Assembly: GCF_009834545.1 (NCBI RefSeq)
Contig: NZ_CP019427.1
Location: 6,011,001 to 6,075,000, forward strand
Direction: 5' to 3'
DNA length: 64,000 nt
Origin: Pseudomonas sp. S04
GTDB lineage: Bacteria > Pseudomonadota > Gammaproteobacteria > Pseudomonadales > Pseudomonadaceae
The notes below the pieces were generated by a model. That model was not told where the DNA came from and did no database searches. It saw only the letters and a list, made by a program, of their open reading frames with translations. Positions within the stretch are counted from its first letter, which is position 1; the number at the start of each line of letters is the position of its first letter. A program made the position numbers and the translations under genes. Below, in pieces: positions 45,566-57,197 of the stretch.

Positions 45566-46429
45566 CTACGCAGCCAATGGCTTGCGGGCAATGATCACCT
45601 GACTTTTTGCGACTACGCCATCCAGCGCCTGCTTGATCTGCTCGCCGCGTGGCGACTCCAGGACCGCCGCCCAGGTCTCGGCCCAGTGGTTGAGCAGCGG
45701 ATGGTCGGGACTGCTCAGGTCGACCTTGGCTTCCCAGAACAACATCATCCACAGCGACCAGTAAAAGCCGTACTGGCTGTGGCTGAGCACTTCCAGCCCG
45801 GCGTCGCTGACCATCTGCTTGAACTGATCTTCGCTGATGATGCGGATGTGGTTAGGCTTCTGGAAGTACTCGGGGGCGGCGATGTCTTTCTGCAGGTTTT
45901 CCGAACTGGGGTGCGGGACACTCAGCAGATAGAGCGCGCCCGGCTTGCCGACGCGCACCAGTTCGGCGAGAAACTGCGCGGGGTCGTCGACGTGTTCGAT
46001 GACCTCGGTGGACACCACCCGGGTCGCCGTCTGATCGGCAATCGGCAGTGGCGCGCAGTCGGTGACGTGGCACTCGACGCTGGCCGCGATGGTATCGCCC
46101 AGGCGCAGGCGAGTGGCTTCGACCTTGGCCGCGTCGATGTCGGCAATGATGATGTGCGCCCCCCGGGTAGCACAGAAGTGCACGTTGCCACCGTCACCAC
46201 ACCCCACGTCCAGCAGCGTGTCGGCGGCCGTTACCGGAAAGCCGGTGAACAATTCGCCGGTCTGCTGGTTGAACCAGCCACTGAGCACCGCATCGCGCAG
46301 GCCCAGCATGTAGGGATCGACCTTGGGTGCCGGCGCAGGCGTTGCCGCGGGGGGCGCGGCTGGCGCAGGGGGACAGGCCGCAGCGGGGGCAACAGCGCCC
46401 CCTGCCAGCTTCTTCAACAGGCTCAGCAT
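45566..46429 (-). CDS. SAM methyltransferase, A-band modification (PA5459-like)
   Basis: A 287-residue Methyltransf_11-type enzyme. An alanine/proline-rich N-terminal region (about 10-37) leads to the SAM motif LDVGCGDGG near 72-80 and STEVIEHVDDP. It is the last gene of the leftward run of five genes from the A-band locus, overlapping the acyltransferase stop by 7 bp. Its mate at 47574 is a paralogue with a similar body. It likely methylates the D-rhamnan chain end. The corresponding PAO1 locus is PA5459, from memory. Confidence 0.82.
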   Translation of the reverse strand: MLSLLKKLAGGAVAPAAACPPAPAAPPAATPAPAPKVDPYMLGLRDAVLSGWFNQQTGELFTGFPVTAADTLLDVGCGDGGNVHFCATRGAHIIIADIDAAKVEATRLRLGDTIAASVECHVTDCAPLPIADQTATRVVSTEVIEHVDDPAQFLAELVRVGKPGALYLLSVPHPSSENLQKDIAAPEYFQKPNHIRIISEDQFKQMVSDAGLEVLSHSQYGFYWSLWMMLFWEAKVDLSSPDHPLLNHWAETWAAVLESPRGEQIKQALDGVVAKSQVIIARKPLAA

Positions 46430-47577
46430 GAGGTGACTCCTGGGGATGGGGTGGCCGCTCGGGACGCACTCAAGCGTTTGACCAACGCCGCGCCGCGATT
46501 ACGCATGGGCATTTCGATAAACCGGTAGTTGAGCTCGCTCAACAGCACGATCAGGCCGAACGCCAGCAAGATCGTGATGATCGGGTGGCCGGCCGGGCTC
46601 GGCAAAGACGCCGCCTGCAAGCGAAAGATCAATTCGCGCACCAGCGCATAGGCCGGGATATGGATCAGGTAGATGCCATAGGAGCGACTGCCGATCCAGA
46701 TCATCACCCGCTTGAACAGCCCCGGTGGCATCAGGTAGTCACAGTTGTAGGACGCCAGCCAGACCAGCACCGCACTGAGCAGCGCGATGGCGCCGATGCG
46801 GTAGGAGGTGAAGGTAAAACGATCGGTCGCCAGAAAGCTCATCAACATGGCAATGGCCACCAGCACCGCGATACCTGCCCAGGGCCGGCGCAAGAAGGTC
46901 GGCTGCCAACGGCGGTAGGAAGGTTGTGCACTCCACATGGCCAGCAACACCCCCAACGCCAGCGCGTCGGTGCGGAGCACCATCAGGATCGGCGTGCGCA
47001 ACGTCAGCAGTTGCACCGCCACCAGCGCCAGCAAGGCCCACACCAGATGTTTGCGGCAGACCAGGATCAACAACGGAAACAACAGGTAGAACTGCTCCTC
47101 CAGGGACAGGCTCCAGTACACGAAGCTGGTGCCGTACTCATAGTGGAAGAAGCTGTCGGCGAAGCGGAAGTTGGCGTACTGCAACACCCCGGCCAGCGTC
47201 GCCTGCAGGTTGGCGGCCAGGGTGCCGAAGGCGCCTGAGCGGTTGATGAACAGGCAGGCCAGGAGCATCAGCGCTAGCCACAACCAGGCCGACGGCAGGA
47301 GTCGAAAGGCGCGCCGCAGCCAGAAATTGCGGGTCTGCTCCCAGCACTCCTGGCGCGTACTGCAGCCCTGCAGCGCGGGGATCAGGCTGCGCGCGATGAC
47401 AAACCCGGAAATCGCGAAAAACAGATCGACGCCCCACCAGGGCTGGCCCAGGGCATGGATGGCTTGCAACAGCGGGACCTGCCCGGTGAACAGGCTGTCT
47501 TGCAGGTGATGGAACAGCACCCCGAGCACGGCAATGCCGCGCAACAGTTCGATGTCCATGATCCGCTTGTCACTCAT
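46423..47577 (-). CDS. Acyltransferase 3 family protein, A-band modification (PA5458-like)
   Basis: A 384-residue integral membrane acyltransferase of the OafA/YrhL type, with about ten transmembrane helices. The signature His is in LFHHLQDS near residue 22-24, and FAISGFVIAR and SLSLEEQFYLLFPLL further identify the family. It probably O-acetylates the O-polysaccharide. Starts as ATGA overlap with the preceding methyltransferase gene. It is fourth in the leftward operon. Confidence 0.88.
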   Translation of the reverse strand: MSDKRIMDIELLRGIAVLGVLFHHLQDSLFTGQVPLLQAIHALGQPWWGVDLFFAISGFVIARSLIPALQGCSTRQECWEQTRNFWLRRAFRLLPSAWLWLALMLLACLFINRSGAFGTLAANLQATLAGVLQYANFRFADSFFHYEYGTSFVYWSLSLEEQFYLLFPLLILVCRKHLVWALLALVAVQLLTLRTPILMVLRTDALALGVLLAMWSAQPSYRRWQPTFLRRPWAGIAVLVAIAMLMSFLATDRFTFTSYRIGAIALLSAVLVWLASYNCDYLMPPGLFKRVMIWIGSRSYGIYLIHIPAYALVRELIFRLQAASLPSPAGHPIITILLAFGLIVLLSELNYRFIEMPMRNRGAALVKRLSASRAATPSPGVTSC

Positions 47578-48467
47578 CCCGCGCTCCCCGGCGTTACTTC
47601 ACCAACCATGGGCTTGCGCGCGATGATCACCTGGCTCTTGGGCATGAACTGGTCCAGCACCTGCTTGATGGCCAACCCGTCGGGCTGCATCAGCAAGTCA
47701 TGCCAGGTGCGGGCCCAGCCTTCCATCAGGGGCGGGTAAGGCGCCTGGATCCGGTCACGCACCGCGCCCGCCATATCCCGCCCCGCCGCACGCTCGCTGG
47801 CCCAGAAGAAGATCATGCCCATGACCCAGAAGAAGCCGGTGGCCTGGCGGTGTTCAATGATCAGCCCGGCGTCTTCGACCAGGGCGGCAAAGCGTTCATG
47901 GGAAAAGATCTGCACATGGTTCGGCGCCTGGAAATAGGCGGCAGGTGCGATGCCTCGTTGCAGGTGCTCACCCACCGGCGCGGGCACGCTGAGCAAGTAC
48001 TGGGCACCGGGACGACCCATGCGCACCAGCTCGGCCATGAACTGCTCGGGGGTATCGACGTGCTCCAGCACTTCCATGCACACCACTTTGCTCGCACAGC
48101 CGTCCGCCAGCGGCAGCGGCAAGCTGTTGCTGACCAGGCCAAGGGCTGGGGCCTGGGTCATGGCATCCACCTGGCGTGCCAGTTCGCGGACCTTGTCCTG
48201 TTCGCTGTCGGTAAAAATCACCGCGGCGCCCTGGCGCACTGCAAACAAGGTCGCCGCGCCCTCGCCACAACCGACGTCGAGCAGGGTGTCGTCGGCGCCA
48301 ATCGCAAAGCCCTTGAGCAATTCCCCAGTACCGCCGAGAAACCAGCCGTCGAGTACCGCATCGGTGAAACCACAGTCACGCGGCGATACCACCGGGACCG
48401 GGGCCGGTACTGGCTCCGCTACCGGGACGGGCGCAGGACGCAGCCAGTCGAGCAGGCGGCCGATCAT
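47574..48467 (-). CDS. SAM methyltransferase, A-band modification (PA5457-like)
   Basis: A 297-residue methyltransferase with SAM motif LDVGCGEGAATL and CMEVLEHVDTPEQF. The N-terminal 35 residues are proline-rich, like the paralogue at 45566. Both are likely to methylate sugars at the end of the rhamnan chain; which position is not readable. Starts in an ATGA overlap with the glycosyltransferase upstream, so translation is coupled along the operon. Confidence 0.82.
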   Translation of the reverse strand: MIGRLLDWLRPAPVPVAEPVPAPVPVVSPRDCGFTDAVLDGWFLGGTGELLKGFAIGADDTLLDVGCGEGAATLFAVRQGAAVIFTDSEQDKVRELARQVDAMTQAPALGLVSNSLPLPLADGCASKVVCMEVLEHVDTPEQFMAELVRMGRPGAQYLLSVPAPVGEHLQRGIAPAAYFQAPNHVQIFSHERFAALVEDAGLIIEHRQATGFFWVMGMIFFWASERAAGRDMAGAVRDRIQAPYPPLMEGWARTWHDLLMQPDGLAIKQVLDQFMPKSQVIIARKPMVGEVTPGSAG

Positions 48468-49747
48468 GCTGGTTTCGCCTGGGCGATCACGCTTGCCAGA
48501 AACGCCTGCAAGCGCTGCTCGGTAACCGCTTGGCTGCAGAACGCCTGCAGACGACTGACGGCATGGGCCGACATGCGTGCATAGCGTGGCGCATCGTGAC
48601 GCACCACCTGATAGCTGGCCTGGTAGGCCGAACACAGCGAATCCCAGTTGGTGACGTATCGCAGGGTGCGGTAGGCCGCACGCGGGTCATGGGGCCAGGC
48701 GGTGAGTTCGTCGGTCGAGTTGACGATGAAGGTGTTTTGCCCATCGATGTAATCGGCCATCGCCGTGTTGCACGGGGCGACCGCCGGTTTGCCGCAGGAC
48801 ATGAACTCCATCAGCGGCAGGCACTGGCCTTCACCGAATGAACTGTTGACCACAAAGCTGGTGGCCTGCACCAGGCGCTCATAGTCCGCATCGGCGAGAA
48901 AGCCGTGGATCAACACAATGCGGCAACGGTAGTCCTGGTTCTTGTAGAGGTGGTGCAGCATGTCGTTCAAGGCGTCGGTGATGTCGTGGTGCGTGAGCTT
49001 GAGCACCAGGGTGGCATCGGCACACTCGCGGAACGTGGTGCAGAACGCGCTGAGCATGTCCTGCCAGTTCTTGCGCCCATCGTAGGGGTTGAACACCGAG
49101 GTGTAGATCACCCCGTCGAGCACCAGTTCGTGCTCGCCGGCAGGCGCGGCGAAATCCACCGGCTGGCCTTCACGCAACGCCACCGGGCCATACGGCCGCA
49201 GGTCCAGGTTGCGGCTGTCGATCAGCAGGCCACGCAGGCTGAGCCTGACCTGTTCGGCCAACGGCTGCTGCCCGAGCGCGCGCCCGCGCCCGGCAAAACG
49301 GTCCCAGACCGGCGCCGGAATCGCGCTGATCGGGTAGTCCGGGCCCATGGCATCACGCACCGCGGTCACGGTAAAACTGGAATGGGTAATCGCGGCGCCG
49401 ACCTGATCCAGCACCAGGCGCCAGTCGTGCCGGGGTTCGCCCTGCCAGGTGTCGGTGGGAATGGTGCTGAACTCCCAGGCAAACACCGGAATGGTCGGAC
49501 AGGCGTAGTGGATCGGTGTGCGATGGGGCGGCGAGAACGACAGGAACACGCAGTCTTCGCCACGGCTTTGGCAGTCGAAATACAGGCGGTCGACCAGTTC
49601 GTCGGGGTTGCTGACCTCGATCACCTGCCCCAGCCGCTCCAGTACCGGACGGAACTCCTTGAGCACAAAGTAGTAGCTGTACTCGGGACGGCCGAGATTC
49701 TGCTCGATGTTACTTTTGTTGGTTTCCGAATGAATGATGATCAGCAT
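48464..49747 (-). CDS. GT4 glycosyltransferase, A-band modification (PA5456-like)
   Basis: A 427-residue group 1 glycosyltransferase. The N-terminal part carries NLGRPEYSYYFVLKEFRPVL, shared with the upstream gene, and the C-terminal Rossmann domain has FNPYDGRKNW, VVNSSFGEGQCLPLMEFMSCGKP and the nucleotide-sugar E. It probably adds a sugar to the rhamnan end, but donor and acceptor are unknown. Overlaps the upstream gene by 7 bp. Confidence 0.85.
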   Translation of the reverse strand: MLIIIHSETNKSNIEQNLGRPEYSYYFVLKEFRPVLERLGQVIEVSNPDELVDRLYFDCQSRGEDCVFLSFSPPHRTPIHYACPTIPVFAWEFSTIPTDTWQGEPRHDWRLVLDQVGAAITHSSFTVTAVRDAMGPDYPISAIPAPVWDRFAGRGRALGQQPLAEQVRLSLRGLLIDSRNLDLRPYGPVALREGQPVDFAAPAGEHELVLDGVIYTSVFNPYDGRKNWQDMLSAFCTTFRECADATLVLKLTHHDITDALNDMLHHLYKNQDYRCRIVLIHGFLADADYERLVQATSFVVNSSFGEGQCLPLMEFMSCGKPAVAPCNTAMADYIDGQNTFIVNSTDELTAWPHDPRAAYRTLRYVTNWDSLCSAYQASYQVVRHDAPRYARMSAHAVSRLQAFCSQAVTEQRLQAFLASVIAQAKPA

Positions 49748-51378
49748 GAGGCCGCCCCTGCGGTCGCGACCGGCGACTCAGGCACCGGGTTGGTTGGCTG
49801 TTGCAGTCGCAGGAAGTCCGCCAGGCGTTGCTGCACCCCTGGGAAATTGCAGTAGTCGCGCATCCGCTCGTTGGCCGCACTGGCCATGGCCTGGTAACGC
49901 TCGGGCTGCGCCTTGGCCATGTGATAACTGGCCAGGTAGGCATTTTTCAGCGATCCCCAATCGGGACGCTGGTAGACGGTGCGGAACAGGATCCGGCTGT
50001 CCTGCGGCCACACGGTCGGCTCCTGGCTGGAGTCGACGATAAAGGCCACGCGGTCGTCGATGTAGTCCAGCATCGCCGTATGCCGAGGGGCGATCACCGG
50101 CTTGCCACAGGCCATGAATTCCATCAGTGGCAGGCACAGCCCTTCACAGCGCGAGGCATTGACATAAAAACTGGCGGCGCCGTACAGCCGGGCAAACTGC
50201 TGGTCATCCAGGTAGCCGTGGATGACCACCACCCGGCAACTGAAGGGCGACAACTGCGACAGCAGGGTCAGCATGTGCACGTAGTAGGTGGACAGGTCTT
50301 TCTGGGTCATCTTCAACACCAGGGTGGCGTCTTCGACATCGCGCATGGCCCAGCAGAATGCAGTGATCACGTGGTGCCAGTTCTTGCGTCCGTCATCGGG
50401 GTTGAACACGCTGACGTACACCACCCCCTCGACCTGAATTTCGACCACTTGATCGGTGTCGGGAAACACCGCTTGCGGGTGTGAATCCTCGAGGGGCACA
50501 TGCGCCCTTTCAACCACTTCCACTACCGGGGCAGGCGGCGATACTTCGGCGGCAGGTCGCTCGCCGCGCAGGCGTGCTCGCAGGCTTTGCGGCAGCAAAT
50601 CACGAAAACCTTCGCCGTAGACCTGGTGCAGGTAATGGCGAAAGATCACCAACTGCCGGCGCAAGGGTTGGCCGGCAGCCTCGCGCAGACTCTGGCGCAG
50701 GTAATGTTTGGTGATAAACAGACGCCGACGCCAGGTCAGCAATGGCGCCGGGACCACCGCCCCAGGCTCAAGAGCGGGCCCAGGTTGCGGTTCAGCCTCA
50801 GCGACGATCGGCGCGATCAGGCCGTCCGCCGAAAGCCCCAACGTGCGGCTGTCGATGATGCAGCCCAGGGTCTGCAAGGTGGTGCCGGGGTTGACCGGCT
50901 GGCTCGCGGACTGTTGGCGAATATCGGCGAACCGTTCCCAGAGCGGGGTCGGCAGCACCAGCACCGGGAAGTCTTCGCCCAAGGCCCGACGCATCGCCTG
51001 CGCCGTATGGCTGGACAAGGTGATGACCCGGCCATGCTGCGCCAGGGTATGGCTCCAGTCCTGCCGGGGGTCGTTGTCCCAGTGCTCGGTGGGAATGGTG
51101 TCGAACTCCCAGGCAACCACGCAAATCGTCGGGCAGCTCAGGTCGGTAGGCGTCTTGTGTGGCGGTGCGAACGAAAGGAACAGGCTTTCTTCACCCTCGG
51201 CGGCGAGGCGTCGAAAAAGTGGGTCGACTTCGCTGATCGCGTCCACCATATGGACCCGACCCAGGCTTTCAAGGACCGGACGATAAGCCTTGAGGACAAA
51301 GTAGTAGCTGTATTCAGGACGGCCGAGGCTCTGGCTGATCGAGCGCTCGTTCACATCCGAGTAAAGAATGAAATTCAT
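49741..51378 (-). CDS. GT4 glycosyltransferase with insertion, A-band modification (PA5455-like)
   Basis: A 545-residue paralogue of the next gene. It shares the N-terminal SLGRPEYSYYFVLKAYRPVLE and the C-terminal SVFNPDDGRKNW and ASRCEGLCLPLMEFMACGKP motifs, but carries a roughly 110-residue insertion at about 220-350. The insertion includes a basic KHYLRQSLREAAGQPLRRQL region that may contact membrane or partners. It is first in the leftward operon of five, starting at ATG 51378 in the region shared with rmd. Confidence 0.85.
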   Translation of the reverse strand: MNFILYSDVNERSISQSLGRPEYSYYFVLKAYRPVLESLGRVHMVDAISEVDPLFRRLAAEGEESLFLSFAPPHKTPTDLSCPTICVVAWEFDTIPTEHWDNDPRQDWSHTLAQHGRVITLSSHTAQAMRRALGEDFPVLVLPTPLWERFADIRQQSASQPVNPGTTLQTLGCIIDSRTLGLSADGLIAPIVAEAEPQPGPALEPGAVVPAPLLTWRRRLFITKHYLRQSLREAAGQPLRRQLVIFRHYLHQVYGEGFRDLLPQSLRARLRGERPAAEVSPPAPVVEVVERAHVPLEDSHPQAVFPDTDQVVEIQVEGVVYVSVFNPDDGRKNWHHVITAFCWAMRDVEDATLVLKMTQKDLSTYYVHMLTLLSQLSPFSCRVVVIHGYLDDQQFARLYGAASFYVNASRCEGLCLPLMEFMACGKPVIAPRHTAMLDYIDDRVAFIVDSSQEPTVWPQDSRILFRTVYQRPDWGSLKNAYLASYHMAKAQPERYQAMASAANERMRDYCNFPGVQQRLADFLRLQQPTNPVPESPVATAGAASC

Positions 51379-51805
51379 GGCATCCCACGCTGAAACCGCC
51401 TTTTCGGCAGCCTCATTCTTATGACGGCACAGCCCTGGATTTACCCGCCATAGCGCAGTTCGTCCAGCGCCTGCATGCCCGTCTACGTTCTTGTTTTTGT
51501 GGTCAGCTTTGTGTGGTCGAAGGACCACTTTGCTGATCGCTGGGCAATCGTGCTGAGGGGCATTCTAAACACATCCGTTGGGGATTCGTGAACACCGGCG
51601 ATGAATAAATCCGACGGTCCTGACGAGAACTGCCCAGTCACGTTAAGACCTGTTGAAATTGCCGCGCAATTGGCACAGATTGACGCAAACAACTACAACA
51701 ACGACTTTGCATATCAGAACCTTCCGAAAAGTGAGCACGGCTTTTCGGGTTCGCCCAACGAAATGATTGGGGTATGGCAAAGTTTACCGATTGAGGGGCT
51801 GTTGC
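51379..51805. promoter_or_regulatory. 427-bp divergent control region of the A-band locus
   Basis: No supported gene. The strand facing rmd has a hairpin ccgaaaag-N9-cttttcgg at 51724-51748. On the other side, gtggtc-gaag-gaccac (51513-51528) with outer cagc/gctg forms another hairpin. The composition is AT-richer than the flanks, as expected of promoters for both operons. Confidence 0.55.
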
Positions 51806-53688
<1,883 letters not shown>

Positions 53689-53691
53689 GTC

Positions 53692-55134
53692 ATGCTGATA
53701 CCTGTGATTCTTTCCGGCGGTGCCGGGACGCGCCTGTGGCCGGTTTCGCGTGAAGGTCACCCCAAGCCATTCATGACCCTGCCCGATGGCGAGACCCTGC
53801 TGGGCAAGACCTATCGGCGGGCGGCCTCGTTGCTGGGCAGCCACGGCGATATCGTCACCGTGACCAACCGCGACTATTACTTTCAAAGCAAGGATCACTA
53901 CCAGGATGCCCACCTGGGTCATCACCGTGGTCACTTCGTGCTCGAGCCGATGGGCCGCAACACGGCCCCGGCGATTGCCGCAGCGGCGCTGGCCCTGCAG
54001 GCCTTGCACGGCAACGAAGCGATTATGGTGGTGATGCCAGCCGATCACCTGATCCAGAACGAAGAAGCTTTCAGGGCGGCGGTCAAGCATGCCGTGGCCC
54101 TGGCCGAGTGCGGCCACCTGGTGACATTCGGCATCGTCCCGACTGCCCCCGAGACCGGTTTCGGCTACATCGAGCGTGGCGCCCCGCTCGACGAACTTGG
54201 GGCGACCAGGGTCGCGCAGTTCAAGGAAAAACCCGACCTGCAGACCGCCTCCCACTACCTGGATAGCGGCAACTTCCTGTGGAACTCGGGCATGTTCTGT
54301 TTTTCGGTCGCCAGCGTATTGGCAGAGCTGCAAACCCACGCCCCCGAGCTGCTGGAACAGGCAGGTGCCTGCCTGGCGGCCAGTACCCTGGTAGAAGCCG
54401 GCGGCTGCCTGCAACAGGAACTCTCGGCGAGCCATTTCGAGCAGATGAGCGATATCTCCATCGACTACGCCCTGATGGAGCGCTCCGACAACGTGGTAGT
54501 GGTTCCAGCCAGGTTCGACTGGAGCGACATTGGTTCCTGGGGCGCTGTCAGCAACCTGATTGCCGCCGATGCGCAAAACAACCGCGCCAGTGGTGAAGCC
54601 CTGTTCATCGACAGCCACAACAACTTCGTGCAGAGCGATGGACGCATGGTCGCCACGGTGGGCGTGGATAACCTGATTGTCATCGACACCGCCGATGCGG
54701 TGCTGGTGGCCCACGCCGACCGCGCACAGGACGTGCGCAAGGTGGTCAAGCAGCTCAAGGACCAGGAGCACGAAAGCTACCGCCTGCACCGCACGGTGAG
54801 TCGTCCGTGGGGCACCTACACCGTGCTGGAGGAGGGCCCGCGCTTCAAGATCAAGCGCATCGTGGTCAAGCCCGGGGCCAAGCTGTCATTGCAGATGCAC
54901 CATCACCGCAACGAACACTGGGTCGTGGTCGAAGGCATGGCCAAGGTCACCAACAACGGATCCGGTTCGCACCTGGTGGCCAAGAACGAGTCCACCTTCA
55001 TTGCCGCCGGCCACAAGCATCGCCTGGAAAACCCTGGGGTCATCGACCTGGTCATCATTGAAGTGCAAAGCGGTGAGTATCTGGGAGAGGACGATATTGT
55101 CCGCTTCGAAGATCAGTACGGCAGGACAGTCTGA
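53692..55134 (+). CDS. wbpW: Mannose-1-phosphate guanylyltransferase / mannose-6-phosphate isomerase (A-band)
   Basis: A 480-residue bifunctional enzyme supplying GDP-mannose. The N-terminal GGAGTRLWP motif and FKEKPD mark the pyrophosphorylase; the C-terminal cupin with HHHRNEHWVVVEG is the isomerase domain (type II PMI). The operon position makes it WbpW rather than AlgA, a paralogue elsewhere. AAGGAGTAGG precedes ATG 53692. Confidence 0.93.
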   Translation: MLIPVILSGGAGTRLWPVSREGHPKPFMTLPDGETLLGKTYRRAASLLGSHGDIVTVTNRDYYFQSKDHYQDAHLGHHRGHFVLEPMGRNTAPAIAAAALALQALHGNEAIMVVMPADHLIQNEEAFRAAVKHAVALAECGHLVTFGIVPTAPETGFGYIERGAPLDELGATRVAQFKEKPDLQTASHYLDSGNFLWNSGMFCFSVASVLAELQTHAPELLEQAGACLAASTLVEAGGCLQQELSASHFEQMSDISIDYALMERSDNVVVVPARFDWSDIGSWGAVSNLIAADAQNNRASGEALFIDSHNNFVQSDGRMVATVGVDNLIVIDTADAVLVAHADRAQDVRKVVKQLKDQEHESYRLHRTVSRPWGTYTVLEEGPRFKIKRIVVKPGAKLSLQMHHHRNEHWVVVEGMAKVTNNGSGSHLVAKNESTFIAAGHKHRLENPGVIDLVIIEVQSGEYLGEDDIVRFEDQYGRTV

Positions 55135-55932
55135 ATGCTCCTCAACCTCTATCGCTCACTGCGCAGCTATCGGGGTTTCATCCTCGGCAGCGTCAAGCGC
55201 GAGTTCCAGTCGCGTTATCGCAACTCTCTGTTCGGTGCCTTGTGGACCGTGCTCAACCCACTGTCGATGATCGTGGTGTACACGGTGATCTTCTCCCAGA
55301 TCATGCGCGCCCGGTTGCCGGGCGTGGAGGATGGGCTGGCCTATAGCGTGTACCTGTGCGCCGGGCTGCTGACCTGGGGGCTGTTCTCCGAGATCACCCT
55401 GCGCAGCCAGAGCATGTTCCTGGAAAATGCCAACCTGCTGAAGAAGATCAGCTTCCCCAGGATTTGCCTGCCGGTGATTGTGCTGCTCAACGCCGGGATC
55501 AACTTCGCAATCATCCTCGGCCTGTTCCTGGGCTTTTTGCTGATCACCGGGCGCTTGCCCGGCATGGCGTTGTTGGCGCTGGTGCCGTTGCTGGCCCTGC
55601 AAGTGATGTTCTCGGCCGGGCTGGGGATGATTCTTGGTGTACTGAACGTGTTCTTCCGGGATGTCGGGCAATTCTTCGGCATCCTCCTGCAGTTCTGGTT
55701 CTGGCTGACGCCCATCGTCTACCCGATGTCGATCCTGCCCGAAGGCATCCAGCGCGTCCTGGCGCTCAACCCGCTGACCGCCTTGATGCACAGCTACCAG
55801 AATGTGTTTCTCTACAACCAGTGGCCGGACTGGAGTTCGCTGACCCCCGTGCTGGTGATCGGCCTGCTGTTCTGTGTGATGGGGCTGCGGCTTTTCCGCC
55901 AGCGTGTCGGTGAAATGGTGGATGAGCTCTGA
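55135..55932 (+). CDS. wzm: A-band O-antigen ABC transporter permease Wzm
   Basis: A 265-residue ABC-2 type integral membrane protein with about six transmembrane helices and the N-terminal KREFQSRYRNSLFG amphipathic motif of Wzm/TagG permeases. With Wzt it exports the completed, lipid-linked D-rhamnan. The ATG follows the wbpW stop with no gap, and its stop overlaps the wzt start. Confidence 0.94.
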   Translation: MLLNLYRSLRSYRGFILGSVKREFQSRYRNSLFGALWTVLNPLSMIVVYTVIFSQIMRARLPGVEDGLAYSVYLCAGLLTWGLFSEITLRSQSMFLENANLLKKISFPRICLPVIVLLNAGINFAIILGLFLGFLLITGRLPGMALLALVPLLALQVMFSAGLGMILGVLNVFFRDVGQFFGILLQFWFWLTPIVYPMSILPEGIQRVLALNPLTALMHSYQNVFLYNQWPDWSSLTPVLVIGLLFCVMGLRLFRQRVGEMVDEL

Positions 55933-57197
55933 TGGGAACCATACGCGTCAGTGGCCTGGGCAAGGCCTACAAACAATACCCGAACCGCTGGAGCCGGCTG
56001 ATTGAATGGCTGGTGCCCTTCTCCCGTCCTCGCCATCAACAGCATTGGGTGCTGCAAGGCGTCGACTTCGAAATCCCGGCCGGTGAAGCCGTGGGCATTG
56101 TCGGGGTCAACGGTGCCGGCAAAAGTACCCTGTTGAAAATGATCACCGGCACTACCCAGCCCACCTGCGGGCAGATTCATCTGCAAGGCCGGGTGGCGGC
56201 CCTGCTGGAATTGGGCATGGGTTTCCACCCGGACTTTACCGGTCGGCAGAATGCCTTCATGGCCGGTCAGTTGCTGGGGATGCAGGTTGAGGAGATCGAG
56301 GCGCTGATGCCGGAGATCGAAGGGTTTGCCGAGATCGGCGAAGCCATCGATCACCCGGTGCGCACCTATTCCAGTGGCATGCAGATGCGCCTGGCGTTCA
56401 GTGTGGCTACCGCGCGCCGACCCGATATCCTGATCGTCGATGAAGCGCTGTCGGTCGGTGATGCCTACTTCCAGCACAAGAGCTTCGAACGCATCCGCAG
56501 CTTTCGCCGCGCCGGCACCACGTTGCTGATCGTGTCCCACGATCGCTCGGCCATCCAGTCGATCTGCGACACCGCGATCCTCCTGGAGAAGGGCCGCATG
56601 GCCATGCACGGCAAGCCGGAAGAAGTCATGGACTACTACAACGCCATGCTCGCCGAGCGCGAAGGCCAGATCGTACGCCAGGAAATGCTCGCCAACGGCC
56701 AGGTGCAAACCATCTCCGGTACCGGTGAAGCGACCATCCACAGTGTGCGCCTGCTGGACCAGCGCCAGCGTTCGGTGGAAGTCGCCGAAGTCGGCCAGCC
56801 CATGGTCCTGGAGGTTCAAGTGGATGTGCGCCAGGACATCGAGCGCCTAGTGCTGGGCTTCATGATCAAGGACCGCCTCGGCCAGGCGATCTACGGCATC
56901 AACACCCACCGACTCGACCAGGCGCTGACGGACCTGCACGCCGGCGAGCGGGTGACTTACCGCTTTGCGTTCCCCATGCGCCTGGGCAAGGGCAACTACT
57001 CCGTGGCCCTGAGCCTGTCACGCCTGGACTCGCACCTGGACCGCAACTTCGAATGGCGCGATTACGGCCTGGTGTTCCACGTGATCAACAACCGCCAGGA
57101 AGACTTTGTCGGCTGCTCGTGGCTGGAGGCACAAACCAGCATCACCCGTTCATCAGAAACCTCGGTACAACCTCAGGCGCCGGAGACCGCCCCATGA
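55932..57197 (+). CDS. wzt: A-band O-antigen ABC transporter ATPase Wzt with carbohydrate-binding domain
   Basis: A 421-residue protein. Residues about 1-245 are the ATPase: Walker A GVNGAGKST, signature YSSGMQMRL and Walker B ILIVDEALSVGD. The C-terminal domain (about 260-400) is the immunoglobulin-like carbohydrate-binding part that recognises the capped polymer end. The protein therefore belongs to the Wzt type that requires a terminal modification before export, which fits with the modification operon on the other strand. Overlaps wbpX by ATGA. Confidence 0.94.
   Translation: MGTIRVSGLGKAYKQYPNRWSRLIEWLVPFSRPRHQQHWVLQGVDFEIPAGEAVGIVGVNGAGKSTLLKMITGTTQPTCGQIHLQGRVAALLELGMGFHPDFTGRQNAFMAGQLLGMQVEEIEALMPEIEGFAEIGEAIDHPVRTYSSGMQMRLAFSVATARRPDILIVDEALSVGDAYFQHKSFERIRSFRRAGTTLLIVSHDRSAIQSICDTAILLEKGRMAMHGKPEEVMDYYNAMLAEREGQIVRQEMLANGQVQTISGTGEATIHSVRLLDQRQRSVEVAEVGQPMVLEVQVDVRQDIERLVLGFMIKDRLGQAIYGINTHRLDQALTDLHAGERVTYRFAFPMRLGKGNYSVALSLSRLDSHLDRNFEWRDYGLVFHVINNRQEDFVGCSWLEAQTSITRSSETSVQPQAPETAP

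Noticed and set aside
57073..57088. TGTTCCACGTGATCAA inside wzt as a third parS site
   Set aside because: Only one half of the palindrome matches, so it is probably chance.
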